A DNA stretch of 52,649 nt from Candidatus Electronema sp. Lineage in GTDB: Bacteria; Desulfobacterota; Desulfobulbia; Desulfobulbales; Desulfobulbaceae. Positions 16,075-25,901 of the stretch are shown piece after piece (position 1 is the first letter of the stretch; every line of letters begins with the position of its first letter). The notes under the pieces are model-generated. The model worked only from the letters and a program-made list of their open reading frames with translations. It was not told where the DNA came from and ran no database searches. The DNA lies in the NCBI GenBank assembly GCA_026645415.1, contig JAPEVH010000016.1, positions 1 to 52,649 on the forward strand, given 5' to 3'. The translations under genes and the position numbers were made by a program.

Positions 16075-19000
16075 ATGCAAATTTGTCAGTCTAACTGCCT
16101 TGAAAATTTACTGATCGCGCTCTGCGATGTGCTGACTAAACCAGTTAGCCGCCCGCTTGCGCAAGAAATTATCGTGGTGCAGAATCCGGGCATGGCCCGC
16201 TGGCTTTCCCAGCAAATTGCTTTGCACACAGGCGTTTGTGCCAATATCTCTTTTCCGCTCCCTGCTTCTTTTATCTGGAGCCTTTTTGCTAAGACCCTTG
16301 GTGGGTTACCTGATTTAAGCGAATTCAGTCGTGAAATTTTGCTCTGGCGCATTTTAAACGAATTAGATCATCTGCCTGACCCGCCGCAGGTCATCAGCGG
16401 CTATCTGCGCGAGGACAGCGACGGGAGTAGACGTTTTCAATTGGCCGAGAAAATTACGGATTTATTTGATCAGTATCTTGTTTACCGGCCAGAAATGACC
16501 TTAGCATGGGAAAAAGGACAAGAGCAGCACTGGCAGGCCCGACTTTGGCGGCAGCTCACTGAGGGTGGCGAGAGTAAGCACCGTGCGGGAGTGCTGGAAC
16601 GCTTCCGCCAAGCATCAGCTAAAGGTATCTTGCGCACCGAAGGGTTGCCCAAAAGGGTCTGCATTTTTGGCATTAATTCGCTCGCTCCAGCTTATTTAGA
16701 GGTGATTCGCCGAGTGAGCAGGCATATTGACATCCGCATTTTTCACTTTAGCCCCTGTCGTGAATCATGGGATGACATCATGCCAGAACGCCTGATTGCC
16801 CTCCGGCGGCAAGGTTGGCGCAGACGTAAGACCGCTGACCTTAGTTCCTATTACAGCTCTGGGAATCCGCTCCTTGCCTCGCTGGGCGGCTTGGGCCGGG
16901 AGTTTTTCAAAATGCTGATGGAGATGAATCCTACCGCTGAGGAACAAGAACTGTACGAAATCCCACCACAAGATAGGCTCCTTGGCCAAGTTCAGGCGGA
17001 CATTCTCGAATTGCGCGACCGAGGCAATGAGCAAGAGACAGAGAGCCTCCTCAGCTTGGATGATCGCTCCATCTCTTTCCATTCCTGCCACAGCCCAATG
17101 CGAGAGATTCAAGTTTTGCATGACCGTCTGCTTGATCTTTTTGCTGCTGATTCCAGCCTGAAACCAGCAGATATTTTAGTTATGGCCCCAGACATTAGCC
17201 GCTATGCACCTGCGGTGGCTGGCGTTTTCGGTTCTGTAGAACAACGATTGCGTATTCCTTGGTCTATTGCTGATCAGTCTCGCCGCGAGGAGCAGCCCGT
17301 GTTTGAGGGCTTTCTTGGTTTACTTCACCTGATGAGCAGTCGTTGTACAGCCCCAGAAGTGGCCGCCGTGCTGGAAAATCCAGTCATTCTCGCCCGCTGT
17401 GGAATGAGTGAAAAAGAGGTGCCTTTATTACGGAAGATGATCACAAGAGCAGGCATTCGCTGGGGGCTTGAACAGCGGCAACACGGCAAACAGGATGCGC
17501 TCCATACTTGGGAGGCGGGGTTAGATCGACTTTTGCTCGGCTGTCTAACAGGGAAAATAGATGAGCCGTGGCAAGGCATTATGCCAATCAGTGGCGGCCT
17601 GAGCGAGGGCGGGAGCTGGTTGGGCAGCTTGGCTGAGTTCATCCGTAGTTTGCGGCGACTCCGCCGCCAGACCACTCGGCCGCTTCCACCCGCAGGATGG
17701 GCTGGAATCTTGCTCCGCCTGATTAGCCGTTTTCTTGACAGCGACAGCCGCGAGTACGAAGAAGGGCTACTTCTGCTTCGGCAAAGCATTGCTGATTTTT
17801 TGGAAAACTGCCGCCGGGCTGGATTTGAACAAGCCCTTAGTCTTTCTGTTGTCCGTCGTTATTTTCAGCGGCTTTTAGCTGCCCCAGCAGGTGGACAGGC
17901 TTTTCTCGCTGGCCGGGTCACGTTTTGCAACATGGTACCGATGCGCTCCGTGCCTTTCAAGGTAATCTGGCTGCTCGGCATGAATGATGCTGATTTTCCC
18001 CGATCACAGCATCCGCCCGCCTTTGATCTCATGGCAGAAAACCGTTTGCCGGGTGACCGCAACCGTCGCGACGATGACCGCTATTTATTTTTAGAAGCCC
18101 TTCTTTCAGCTCGTCGCTATTTTATCATATCTTGGCTTGGTCATGACCAGCGCGATAATGCGGCCCGGCCGCCTTCAGTAGTAGTTGCAGAGCTACGCGA
18201 TTATATCAGCCGAGGTTGGCAGATAAAAGATGAAAAATCTGACGAATTATTGACAGTCACTGTCAAACGTCCAAAAACTACTGCTGAGTTATTGACCGTT
18301 GAGCACCCGCTCCAGCCGTTCAGCCGTCACTGCTTTAACGATGAAAATTCGCACATTGCCTCATATCGAACAGAATGGCTGCCTATCTCTAGTAATCCGA
18401 CTCCAGTCTTTGCCAGCCACCCTCTGCCGCAACTTGAACAGTGGGAGCGGCAGATAGAGCTTAGTCAGCTTGTCCGCTTCTGGCGGCATCCAGTCCGCTT
18501 TTTTCTGGAACATCGGCTTAATCTGCGTACGTTTCCAGCAGAGAATTTGATTTTACCAGAAAGCGAGGCGTTTAAATTAAACGAGTTAGAAAAGTATAAT
18601 TTTACCAACGAGATATTACTAGAATTACACAATGGCAGAGCAGATTGCACCGTGCCTTTGCACCGGCGACTGGCTGCGGGCGGCCTACCGAATGGCTGTT
18701 TCGGCCAGTTCCTGCATCAGAAATTAAAGGCCGATGCGGAAGAATTAGCTGGAAAAGTGGAGCCATTTCTTAGTCAGCCGATAGACCCTATCGAACTCAG
18801 CTTATCTATTGAAGGAGTTCGACTCACAGGCCGACTAAGCTCACTCTGTCGCTGCGGTCGAGTCACTTTTCGGCCTGCTAATTTGAAGGCTAGAGATCTT
18901 CTTGATCTGTGGATTCATCATCTGGCTCTACTTCTCCACGAGCCTACGAGGATTCAACAGCGTTCTGTTCATGCGGCAAAAGACAGGATGATCTGCTTTC

Positions 19001-19317
19001 ACGAGGTAAGCGACCCTGAAACAGAACTCGTTAAGCTCATTCAGCATTTTAAACAGGGTTGCTGCGAGCCGCTTCATTTTTACCCAGAAACAAGCTTGGC
19101 TTGGGCTAAGGCTTGGAAAAAAATGACGCAGTCGCCGAAAGAAGCAATGGCGGAGGCTAGAAAAAAATGGCGGTCTGGCTATGTGCAGGGCGAACAAGAG
19201 GATCTCGTCTATGAAATTGGCTTGCGCGGTCATGCGCCTTTAGACCAGAGCTTTGAAGAATTGGCAGAATTACTGTTGCCTTTAGTGGAAGGTATGGAGG
19301 ATGTACCAATAGAATAA
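16075..19317 (+). CDS. recC: Exodeoxyribonuclease V subunit gamma RecC
   Basis: A 1080-residue protein, close to E. coli RecC (1122). The N-terminal helicase-like domain shows VVQNPGMARWLSQQIA and ANISFPLPASFIW, both typical of RecC, then VCIFGINSLAP and FHFSPCRESWDD. Later motifs include FCNMVPMRSVPFKVIWLLGMND and the C-terminal region with FLEHRLNL. RecC scans for Chi within the RecBCD helicase-nuclease and is catalytically inactive itself. Here it is alone: tRNA genes follow and no recB or recD is in the window, although these are usually adjacent. It presumably works with copies elsewhere. The start at 16075 lacks an evident ribosome binding site. Confidence 0.94.
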   Translation: MQICQSNCLENLLIALCDVLTKPVSRPLAQEIIVVQNPGMARWLSQQIALHTGVCANISFPLPASFIWSLFAKTLGGLPDLSEFSREILLWRILNELDHLPDPPQVISGYLREDSDGSRRFQLAEKITDLFDQYLVYRPEMTLAWEKGQEQHWQARLWRQLTEGGESKHRAGVLERFRQASAKGILRTEGLPKRVCIFGINSLAPAYLEVIRRVSRHIDIRIFHFSPCRESWDDIMPERLIALRRQGWRRRKTADLSSYYSSGNPLLASLGGLGREFFKMLMEMNPTAEEQELYEIPPQDRLLGQVQADILELRDRGNEQETESLLSLDDRSISFHSCHSPMREIQVLHDRLLDLFAADSSLKPADILVMAPDISRYAPAVAGVFGSVEQRLRIPWSIADQSRREEQPVFEGFLGLLHLMSSRCTAPEVAAVLENPVILARCGMSEKEVPLLRKMITRAGIRWGLEQRQHGKQDALHTWEAGLDRLLLGCLTGKIDEPWQGIMPISGGLSEGGSWLGSLAEFIRSLRRLRRQTTRPLPPAGWAGILLRLISRFLDSDSREYEEGLLLLRQSIADFLENCRRAGFEQALSLSVVRRYFQRLLAAPAGGQAFLAGRVTFCNMVPMRSVPFKVIWLLGMNDADFPRSQHPPAFDLMAENRLPGDRNRRDDDRYLFLEALLSARRYFIISWLGHDQRDNAARPPSVVVAELRDYISRGWQIKDEKSDELLTVTVKRPKTTAELLTVEHPLQPFSRHCFNDENSHIASYRTEWLPISSNPTPVFASHPLPQLEQWERQIELSQLVRFWRHPVRFFLEHRLNLRTFPAENLILPESEAFKLNELEKYNFTNEILLELHNGRADCTVPLHRRLAAGGLPNGCFGQFLHQKLKADAEELAGKVEPFLSQPIDPIELSLSIEGVRLTGRLSSLCRCGRVTFRPANLKARDLLDLWIHHLALLLHEPTRIQQRSVHAAKDRMICFHEVSDPETELVKLIQHFKQGCCEPLHFYPETSLAWAKAWKKMTQSPKEAMAEARKKWRSGYVQGEQEDLVYEIGLRGHAPLDQSFEELAELLLPLVEGMEDVPIE

Positions 19318-19396
19318 CAAGTTCCAAGAACAACTTTTGTAGCTGAAAAGAAAAATGAGGAAAAAGAAAGATATAGTTTGAAACTATAAACAGAAA

Positions 19397-19474
19397 TGGT
19401 CGGGGCGGCAGGATTCGAACCTGCGACCTCCTGCTCCCAAGGCAGGCGCGCTAACCAGGCTGCGCTACGCCCCG
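19397..19474 (-). tRNA. tRNA-Pro(UGG)
   Basis: The minus-strand cloverleaf begins CGGGGCGTAGCGCAG. Its anticodon stem CCTGC/GCAGG encloses CTTGGGA, giving anticodon TGG, and the T-arm carries GGTTCGAATCC. The acceptor CGGGGCG pairs with CGCCCCG, followed by A and an encoded CCA. Confidence 0.96.
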
Positions 19475-19536
19475 ACAAATCAGATGACTAAATATACCTC
19501 CTCTTTTTGGTTTATGCAAGATGTTTTATTTTTTTC

Positions 19537-19565
19537 TTGACTTTTTTAGGCCAGAATGCTAAATA
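19537..19565 (+). promoter_or_regulatory. Likely sigma-70 promoter of the tRNA-Asn pair
   Basis: TTGACT at 19537–19542 and TAAATA at 19560–19565 are separated by 17 bases and lie about 25 bases before the first tRNA-Asn. The -35 is near consensus and the -10 only fair. Confidence 0.5.
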
Positions 19566-19589
19566 TGGTCATCTTACGATAGAGAATAA

Positions 19590-19665
19590 TCCTCGGTGGC
19601 TCAGTTGGTAGAGCAGGTGACTGTTAATCACCCTGTCGGCGGTTCGAGTCCGTCCCGGGGAGCCA
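19590..19665 (+). tRNA. tRNA-Asn(GUU), copy 1
   Basis: A 76-base cloverleaf with acceptor TCCTCGG paired with CCGGGGA, D-arm GCTCAGTTGGTAGAGC, anticodon GTT at 19623–19625, T-arm GGTTCGAGTCC and encoded GCCA. The fourth acceptor pair is a T·G wobble. Confidence 0.97.
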
Positions 19666-19688
19666 AAAAATCTGTCAATAGTAATTAA

Positions 19689-19764
19689 TCCCCGGTAGCT
19701 CAGTTGGTAGAGCAGGTGACTGTTAATCACCCTGTCGGCGGTTCGAGTCCGTCCCGGGGAGCCA
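19689..19764 (+). tRNA. tRNA-Asn(GUU), copy 2
   Basis: A 76-base tandem copy of the preceding tRNA, 23 bases downstream. It differs at only two positions (acceptor base 4 C instead of T, base 9 A instead of G), and its acceptor stem is fully Watson–Crick. The CCA is encoded. Confidence 0.97.
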
Positions 19765-19791
19765 GACATTTTACGCTTTTCAAGCGTTTTT

Positions 19792-19825
19792 AAGCCCGTC
19801 GGAACACAATCCGTCGGGCTTTTTT
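19792..19825 (+). terminator. Intrinsic terminator of the tRNA-Asn unit
   Basis: AAGCCCGTCGGA pairs with TCCGTCGGGCTT (one T·T mismatch) across ACACAA, and is followed by a run of Ts. A smaller CGCTT/AAGCG hairpin precedes it. Confidence 0.85.
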
Positions 19826-20026
19826 ATTCCTGTCTGTGAGAAGTCTCGTCTTCAGCATAAGTTCGCCAATTCAAGGGATTGGTTTTAGCAGTAGACTGCG
19901 CTTCTCTTGCAGAAAAACACGCTCTCTGCTATTATCCCTTGCCTCATTTCCATTTGTGACTATAGTCTCGAAAAAACGATTCTGCCGCGCTGGATGCGCG
20001 TTCATTTTTGCCGCAAGGAAAACAAG

Positions 20027-20662
20027 ATGTCTCAAAAACAAAGCGAAATATCAATTGCGACTATCATTACCGAACAGGAAAAAATCTGTAAGGAGCATCC
20101 AAGTAATATTATTGCCCACCACACGCTTGGTTTGTTGTATCGCCAAGCTGGTCGTATAGATGAGGCGATCTGCGAGTTGGAGCAGGCGATCAAACTTGAT
20201 GATCATTCAGTAGAGAGCTATATCAACCTTGGTGCAATTTATTTTGATCGCGGCGAAGTTGAACGTGCCTTGAAATTAAATGAGAAGGCTTTGGCTATTA
20301 CTCCAAAAATGGCGGAAGCGCATGTTAATATTGGTCTGATTCGTAAGCAGCAGGGCAATGCAAAGGCCGCTCTTGAGTGCTACGAAAAGGCTATCCAGAT
20401 TGATCCTTATCTGCTCACCGCGTGGATCAACCTGACCTCTGTTTGCACCATGCTGGAGCAAGACGAGCGCGCTGTAGAGTCAGCAAGAAAGGCAGTGGAA
20501 TTAGAGCCAGATAGCGGCATGGCCCGTAATAATCTTGCAGTAGCCCTGTATTTTAAAGGGGAATACAAAGAAGCCAAGCGACATCTGGAACGTGCTCAAG
20601 ATCTAGGTTATTCGGTTGATCCCCGTTTTGTCCAAGGATTGAATGGCAAATTGGAGCAGTAA
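20027..20662 (+). CDS. Tetratricopeptide repeat protein
   Basis: A 211-residue protein with no signal peptide. Five or so consecutive TPR units run from about residue 15 to 200, with typical positions such as AHHTLGLLYRQAGRIDEAI, YINLGAIYFDRGEVERAL and AHVNIGLIRKQQGNAKAA. TPRs form a superhelical scaffold for protein contacts; the partner is unknown. The ATG at 20027 is chosen because an AAGGAA ribosome binding site precedes it and the upstream in-frame extension is not TPR-like. The next gene starts 2 bp after the stop, so the two are probably co-expressed. Confidence 0.85.
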   Translation: MSQKQSEISIATIITEQEKICKEHPSNIIAHHTLGLLYRQAGRIDEAICELEQAIKLDDHSVESYINLGAIYFDRGEVERALKLNEKALAITPKMAEAHVNIGLIRKQQGNAKAALECYEKAIQIDPYLLTAWINLTSVCTMLEQDERAVESARKAVELEPDSGMARNNLAVALYFKGEYKEAKRHLERAQDLGYSVDPRFVQGLNGKLEQ

Positions 20663-20664
20663 CG

Positions 20665-21786
20665 ATGGCGGAAAAACAGCAGCATAGTCGGCCTTGGTGT
20701 CCGTTCTGTGGCATGGAAGTCGGAAAACCTTCCGAGACTGTGCAGCGGACCATGAAGGAATTTCCTGCTGGCCGTTGCGAGTGTGGTGCGGTTTATGTCA
20801 GCGAGGCCACTGGGCACAATATTGGCGCGGCTATGGTCGAGTGTTTGGTCTTTGCCTGCGGCGACGAGTGGGACTTGGCTTGGGAATTAATCCCAGAAGA
20901 TGATTATTTAACTGGCATCGTTGAAGATTATGACAATGTTACCCATCAGATTTGTCCCAAGCGAAATTTGGACGGCCGGGCGGTGCGCGGCATTCTTTAC
21001 TTTGTCCGCCTCCACAAAGATATTGCTGAGGTAGCTGCTCGTTTTGCGAAGAAAAAAGAGGCTGAATCTCAGATCTCGGCAGGGGGCAGAGTCGCAGCAC
21101 CGCCGCTGGAACCTGTCCGTGATCCCAAGCGCACAAGGCAGAAGGCCAGCAAACCGTTAGTTAGGCAGCTTGCCGAGGCAGGTGATGTTGATGCTTTGGT
21201 TGATCTGAGTTTTGATGACAAGCGCACGCTTCGTTTTCTCCAAAAGTTGCTTTACGAACCTGCGCCAGAAAAACGGTATAAAATTGCTTGGCTAACTGGA
21301 CAAATTGGTGCTCGGCTGGCCACCCGTGAACCCGGCCCGATAGCGGATATGCTGCACCGGCTTTTTGAAGCCTGCTCAGATTCGGCCTCCATGCCGTGGG
21401 GTATGGTTGAGGCTATTGGTGCGATTATTGCGGCCCGCACTGACATTTTTGGAGCCTTTACCCGTCATTTGCTTAACTTTATCGGCGATGAAGGCACCCG
21501 TGAAGCTGCGCTGCATGGGTTAGCTGAAATTGCGGCGATTCGTCCTGATCTTGTCCGCAGTATTCCGTTTTATTCGCTTTTTCCTTTGCTTGACCATGAA
21601 AATCCAACCGTGCGCGGCTTGACAGCCCAGTTGCTCGGTCGAATTAAAGCAAAAGAAGTGCTGTTCCAAATCATGGGCTTGCAACAGGATCAGGCTGAGA
21701 TCGTTATATATGAGAGCGGCGAGCCGGTGAAAAGGACTGTGGCTGATTTGGCGACAGAGGCAGTGCAGGATATGCGGAAAATATAA
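20665..21786 (+). CDS. DVU0298-like protein, zinc-ribbon N-terminus plus HEAT repeats
   Basis: A 373-residue protein. The N-terminus holds CPFCGMEVG and a second pair RCECGAVY, which together look like a zinc ribbon. An acidic region follows, then a basic linker (~residues 135–165) and a C-terminal array of HEAT-like helices (residues ~170–350, for example MPWGMVEAIGAIIAARTDIF and ENPTVRGLTAQLLGRI). The layout fits the DVU0298 family, found mainly in sulfate-reducing bacteria, whose function is unknown. It follows the TPR gene by 2 bp. The family assignment comes from memory of the architecture, so moderate confidence; the HEAT and zinc-ribbon content is seen directly. Confidence 0.65.
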   Translation: MAEKQQHSRPWCPFCGMEVGKPSETVQRTMKEFPAGRCECGAVYVSEATGHNIGAAMVECLVFACGDEWDLAWELIPEDDYLTGIVEDYDNVTHQICPKRNLDGRAVRGILYFVRLHKDIAEVAARFAKKKEAESQISAGGRVAAPPLEPVRDPKRTRQKASKPLVRQLAEAGDVDALVDLSFDDKRTLRFLQKLLYEPAPEKRYKIAWLTGQIGARLATREPGPIADMLHRLFEACSDSASMPWGMVEAIGAIIAARTDIFGAFTRHLLNFIGDEGTREAALHGLAEIAAIRPDLVRSIPFYSLFPLLDHENPTVRGLTAQLLGRIKAKEVLFQIMGLQQDQAEIVIYESGEPVKRTVADLATEAVQDMRKI

Positions 21787-21992
21787 TTAAGCAGCTATAC
21801 ATAGTCTTCAGCTCTGCTTAGTTACTTATTCCTGAACTTGAAAAAAATGGATAAAAGCAATGCTTGATGCTGCCTTGAATAAGCTGTGACTTGTCTGTGG
21901 GAATGATATTGAAAAAGATTGCTCTTACAGCAATTGATCCTGAGAAAAATACCTGCAAGAAGAGCATATTAAACAAACAAAAATGAAATAAT

Positions 21993-24900
21993 ATGAATAC
22001 AAAAAAAAATATACAAGTGTTAGGATTTAAACCTAAGGAAAACACGACTGGTATTTTTTATAAAAAATATTCAAAATCTGACAATTATGAAATCCAAGTT
22101 GATTTTGAAAAAGAAAATTTCAATTTTGGTGACAAGATAAAGGCAGAAAGCAAAACAACACAAAATTTTTCTCATGCTGAAAACTGGGTAGTATTGGAGT
22201 GTGTAAACAGATTACTTGAAAAAGGCTATCAACCGCAAAGTATTACGCTCGAAAAAACTTGGGCAACAGGTCATGGGACAAGTGGCAGATTAGATATTTT
22301 AGTTTCTCGAAATGATGGGACTGCTTACCTGATGATTGAATGCAAAACATGGGGTGCGGAATTTGACAAGGAACTTAAAAAAATAGAGAAAGACGGAGGT
22401 CAGTTATTTACCTATTTCCAGCAGGATAAAAACGCTGACATACTTATGCTTTATGCTTCGGAGTTTGAAAAAATAGAAGCCAATTACAAAAACGTAATCG
22501 TAAAAATTGAAGAAGATTACCGTCAAACAGGTAATGTGAAAGATTTATTTGAACGTTGGAACAAACTACCTAAAACCAACGGTATTTTTGAAAATTGGGC
22601 TGTTCCTTATGAATACCAAAGTAAAGCTATTTTGAAAGGTAATCTAAAAGAATTGAGGCAAGAACATAGTAGCTTTATTTTTAATCGTTTTCTTGAAATT
22701 CTACGGCATAACGTAGTTTCCGACAAACCAAATGCTTTCAATAAAATATTCACATTATTTTTATGTAAAATTGTTGATGAATATTCAAAAAACGATACTG
22801 ATGAAGTAGAATTTCAGTGGTTTGAAGGAAAAGATACTCATATCACCTTTCAGAAAAGGCTTACAGATCTGTACAATAAGGGGATGAGAGAATTGCTCGA
22901 AAAAAATGTTACAGACATTAGTGATAATGAACTTGATAAACGTTTTGGGCAACTAGACGATAAATTTAGGGATGAGTTTAAGAGTATTCTGACAGAAATA
23001 CGTTTAAAGAAGAACAACGAATTTGCAATAAAGGAAGTTTATGATGATGATTCGTTTTATGAAAATGCAAAAGTTGTAAAAGAAATTGTTGAATTACTAC
23101 AGGAATTCAAATTACGCTATAATTATCGCCAACAATTTTTAAGCGATTTCTTTGAGCTACTTTTAACTACCGGGTTAAAACAGGAATCGGGTCAATTTTT
23201 TACACCTGTTCCCATTGCACGGTTTATTCTACGCAGTATTCCAATCAACGAAATTACTGAACGTAAATTGCAGGAAGGCAACAAAAACGATTTGCTCCCT
23301 GTAATAATTGACTATGCAGCTGGTAGCGGTCATTTTGTTACTGAATCAATGGAAGATGTGCAAAAATACATTGATTCGTTGGATGAGAACAAATATACCC
23401 CCACCACAACAAGAGCCATTAAAAAATGGAAAAACGACCAGTTTGACTGGGCAAAGGATTACGTGTATGCCATAGAAAAAGACTACCGTTTGGTAAAAAC
23501 GGCTAAGGTAAGCTGTTACTTGCATGGTGATGGTTTGGCTAAAGTTATACATGGTGATGGTTTGGGCGATTTTTCGACATCAAAGGAATTTAAAGACTTT
23601 TTAAAAATTGCAGATAAAACTTATCCGCAAGACAATAAGCAGTTCGACTTGGTTGTGTCGAATCCGCCTTACTCGGTATCGGCATTTAGAGGCACAATGA
23701 TGGAAGAAGAAAAAGCAAAAAATGCTTTTGACCTGTATGCGCGGCTTACCGACCAAAGTAGCGAAATAGAATGCCTTTTTATCGAACGTACCAAACAATT
23801 ACTGAAAGATGGCGGTATTGCAGGTATTATTTTACCTAGTAGTATTTTAAGCAATTCAGGAATATACAGCCAGACAAGGGAGATTATATTTAAATATTTT
23901 GAAATTATTGCCATTACCGAATTGGGAAATAATACATTTATGGCTACCGGAACCAATACAGTTATCCTGTTCTTACGTCGCAGGAACAATGCTGATTGGG
24001 TGAATATTCGTGCATCGGTTGATAAAATTGCTATAAACCAGCAAGATGCTACTATTAATGGAATTGAAAAACCAGTAAGCAAATATATTACCAAAGTATG
24101 GGAAGGCATTACTTTTAACGATTATCTTACACTGATTCAAAAGCAGCCAAACAAAACCATTGAGAAACACGAGCTTTATAAAGAGTACCACAAAAAAATA
24201 AAAACCAAAAATGAACAGGAAAAAGCTAATGCCATACTTAGCATTGAACTCGACAAACTGTTCTATTTTATAATGGCTTATCCGCAACGGATTGTACTAG
24301 TTAAATCGGGCGAAAAAGATGCCGAAAAACAATTTCTTGGATACGAGTTCAGTTACCGCCGGGGAAGCGAAGGAATACACCCGATACAGCGGAAGAAAAC
24401 CATTGATGAGTGTACTAGCTTGTACGATGCCAATGCGTTTGAAAATTTTGATAAAGCAAGTACCTATATCTACAAGATTTTTAAAGGCGAATACGACTTT
24501 GAAATTGCCGAATCGTTACAAAAAAACATCAGCCAGCATGATTTGGTGGATATGATGACATTTGACCGTGTGGAATTTGAAAAATCAATTTCGTTGGCGG
24601 TTAAAAAAAAAGTAGTATTCCATAGTAAATACAATCAAGCCAGACTAGGAAATATTTCATTACTGATAAAAAGAGGAAAATCACCAAAATACGGAAAATC
24701 AAATATCCAAATAATTAAATCGGGACAAGCAAGAGGTTACTATGAATTTGATTTTACTGAAAAGCATTATGCAAGTGCTGATTATATATTAGATGAAAGA
24801 AAACTACAAAAGAATGACTTGTTATTAAACTCATCAGGAGTAGGAACAGCCGGACGGGTAACACTTTTTGATTTTGAAGGTGATTTCGTTGTTGACAGTC

Positions 24901-25703
24901 ACATAACTATAGTAAGGTTGAATCAGGAAATTATAAATCCCAAATTTGTCCTTAATGTTTTTGGAGCAATTGGATTTAAAACACTCGAAAGTTTAGCACT
25001 TGGCCAGAGCGGACAAATTGAAATGTCTAGTGAAACTATTACTAACTTTAAACTACCCCTTCCACCAAAAAACATTCAGGAGAAGATTGTTACTGAAATT
25101 GAACAATTAGAAAAGAATGAAGCTGAATACAATAAAAAAATCTCTGAGTATAGAGAGCAAATAGATTCTTTTGTGGCGAATGATTATGAGGATAAGAAAT
25201 TAAAAAAATTAGGTGATATATGCGAGATGAAAGCAGGACAGTTCGTCTCTGCTTCTGAAATAAATACTCAAAACGGAACTGAGCTATATCCTTGCTATGG
25301 AGGAAATGGATTAAGAGGTTATACCAAAATATTCACACATCAAGGGAAGTATCCCCTAATTGGCAGACAGGGGGCATTATGTGGAAATGTGCATTTAGTA
25401 GAAGGTGCTTTTCATGCAACAGAACATGCAATTGTTGTTACTCCTAATGAAGATATTGATGTTGTTTGGTTGTACTATGAATTAAAATACCTAAACTTAA
25501 ATCAATACGCAACCGGAAGAGCACAACCAGGTTTATCTGTTCAAAACTTAAAAAATCTTAATGCCAATGTTCCTTCAATTGACACTCAAAAACGAATTAT
25601 CCAGAAAATAGAAAAACTTGAAAACCAAATATCTGAATTAAAGAAACAACTGGAGCAACTTCTAAAGCAGAAACAACTGGTTTTAAAGAAATATTTGGAA
25701 TAA
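21993..25703 (+). CDS. Single-chain restriction–methylation–specificity enzyme (type IIG/IIB-like)
   Basis: A 1236-residue protein joining three functions. Residues ~60–160 form a PD-(D/E)xK-type nuclease domain: D101 begins the core strand and E116-C-K118 completes it. An N6-adenine methyltransferase of HsdM type follows, with motif I DYAAGSGHF at 440–448 and motif IV NPPY at 557–560. From ~890 to the end lie two HsdS-like target recognition domains, each followed by a coiled coil. Such fused enzymes (AloI/BcgI-like) recognise bipartite sites and cut outside them. The gene is AT-rich with Lys/Asn-rich codon use, unlike its neighbours, and its style is that of Bacteroidetes enzymes, so recent transfer is likely. 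No separate hsd genes are nearby. The recognition site cannot be predicted. Confidence 0.9.
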   Translation: MNTKKNIQVLGFKPKENTTGIFYKKYSKSDNYEIQVDFEKENFNFGDKIKAESKTTQNFSHAENWVVLECVNRLLEKGYQPQSITLEKTWATGHGTSGRLDILVSRNDGTAYLMIECKTWGAEFDKELKKIEKDGGQLFTYFQQDKNADILMLYASEFEKIEANYKNVIVKIEEDYRQTGNVKDLFERWNKLPKTNGIFENWAVPYEYQSKAILKGNLKELRQEHSSFIFNRFLEILRHNVVSDKPNAFNKIFTLFLCKIVDEYSKNDTDEVEFQWFEGKDTHITFQKRLTDLYNKGMRELLEKNVTDISDNELDKRFGQLDDKFRDEFKSILTEIRLKKNNEFAIKEVYDDDSFYENAKVVKEIVELLQEFKLRYNYRQQFLSDFFELLLTTGLKQESGQFFTPVPIARFILRSIPINEITERKLQEGNKNDLLPVIIDYAAGSGHFVTESMEDVQKYIDSLDENKYTPTTTRAIKKWKNDQFDWAKDYVYAIEKDYRLVKTAKVSCYLHGDGLAKVIHGDGLGDFSTSKEFKDFLKIADKTYPQDNKQFDLVVSNPPYSVSAFRGTMMEEEKAKNAFDLYARLTDQSSEIECLFIERTKQLLKDGGIAGIILPSSILSNSGIYSQTREIIFKYFEIIAITELGNNTFMATGTNTVILFLRRRNNADWVNIRASVDKIAINQQDATINGIEKPVSKYITKVWEGITFNDYLTLIQKQPNKTIEKHELYKEYHKKIKTKNEQEKANAILSIELDKLFYFIMAYPQRIVLVKSGEKDAEKQFLGYEFSYRRGSEGIHPIQRKKTIDECTSLYDANAFENFDKASTYIYKIFKGEYDFEIAESLQKNISQHDLVDMMTFDRVEFEKSISLAVKKKVVFHSKYNQARLGNISLLIKRGKSPKYGKSNIQIIKSGQARGYYEFDFTEKHYASADYILDERKLQKNDLLLNSSGVGTAGRVTLFDFEGDFVVDSHITIVRLNQEIINPKFVLNVFGAIGFKTLESLALGQSGQIEMSSETITNFKLPLPPKNIQEKIVTEIEQLEKNEAEYNKKISEYREQIDSFVANDYEDKKLKKLGDICEMKAGQFVSASEINTQNGTELYPCYGGNGLRGYTKIFTHQGKYPLIGRQGALCGNVHLVEGAFHATEHAIVVTPNEDIDVVWLYYELKYLNLNQYATGRAQPGLSVQNLKNLNANVPSIDTQKRIIQKIEKLENQISELKKQLEQLLKQKQLVLKKYLE

Positions 25704-25901
25704 AGTACGAGGTGCTGCAAAATTAATTGAAAAATAAAAAAGGCCAGTTGGCAACACATAAAATATTTAACGAATAGTGCTAATTTTAAAGGCATTATGT
25801 TTAATAATTATTAAATCGGGCTGATAGGAAATTGCTTTGAAATGCCAAACGTTAGCGTATACTCAATCGATAAAAGATATTAGTTTTCACAGAGGAAGAC
25901 G

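Noticed and set aside
19230-19478. Minus-strand open frame covering tRNA-Pro
   Set aside because: Read-through of the tRNA and of the antisense of recC, with no family resemblance.
19569-19769. Minus-strand open frame of repeated residues over the tRNA-Asn genes
   Set aside because: It is the reverse translation of two tRNA genes, a well-known annotation artefact.
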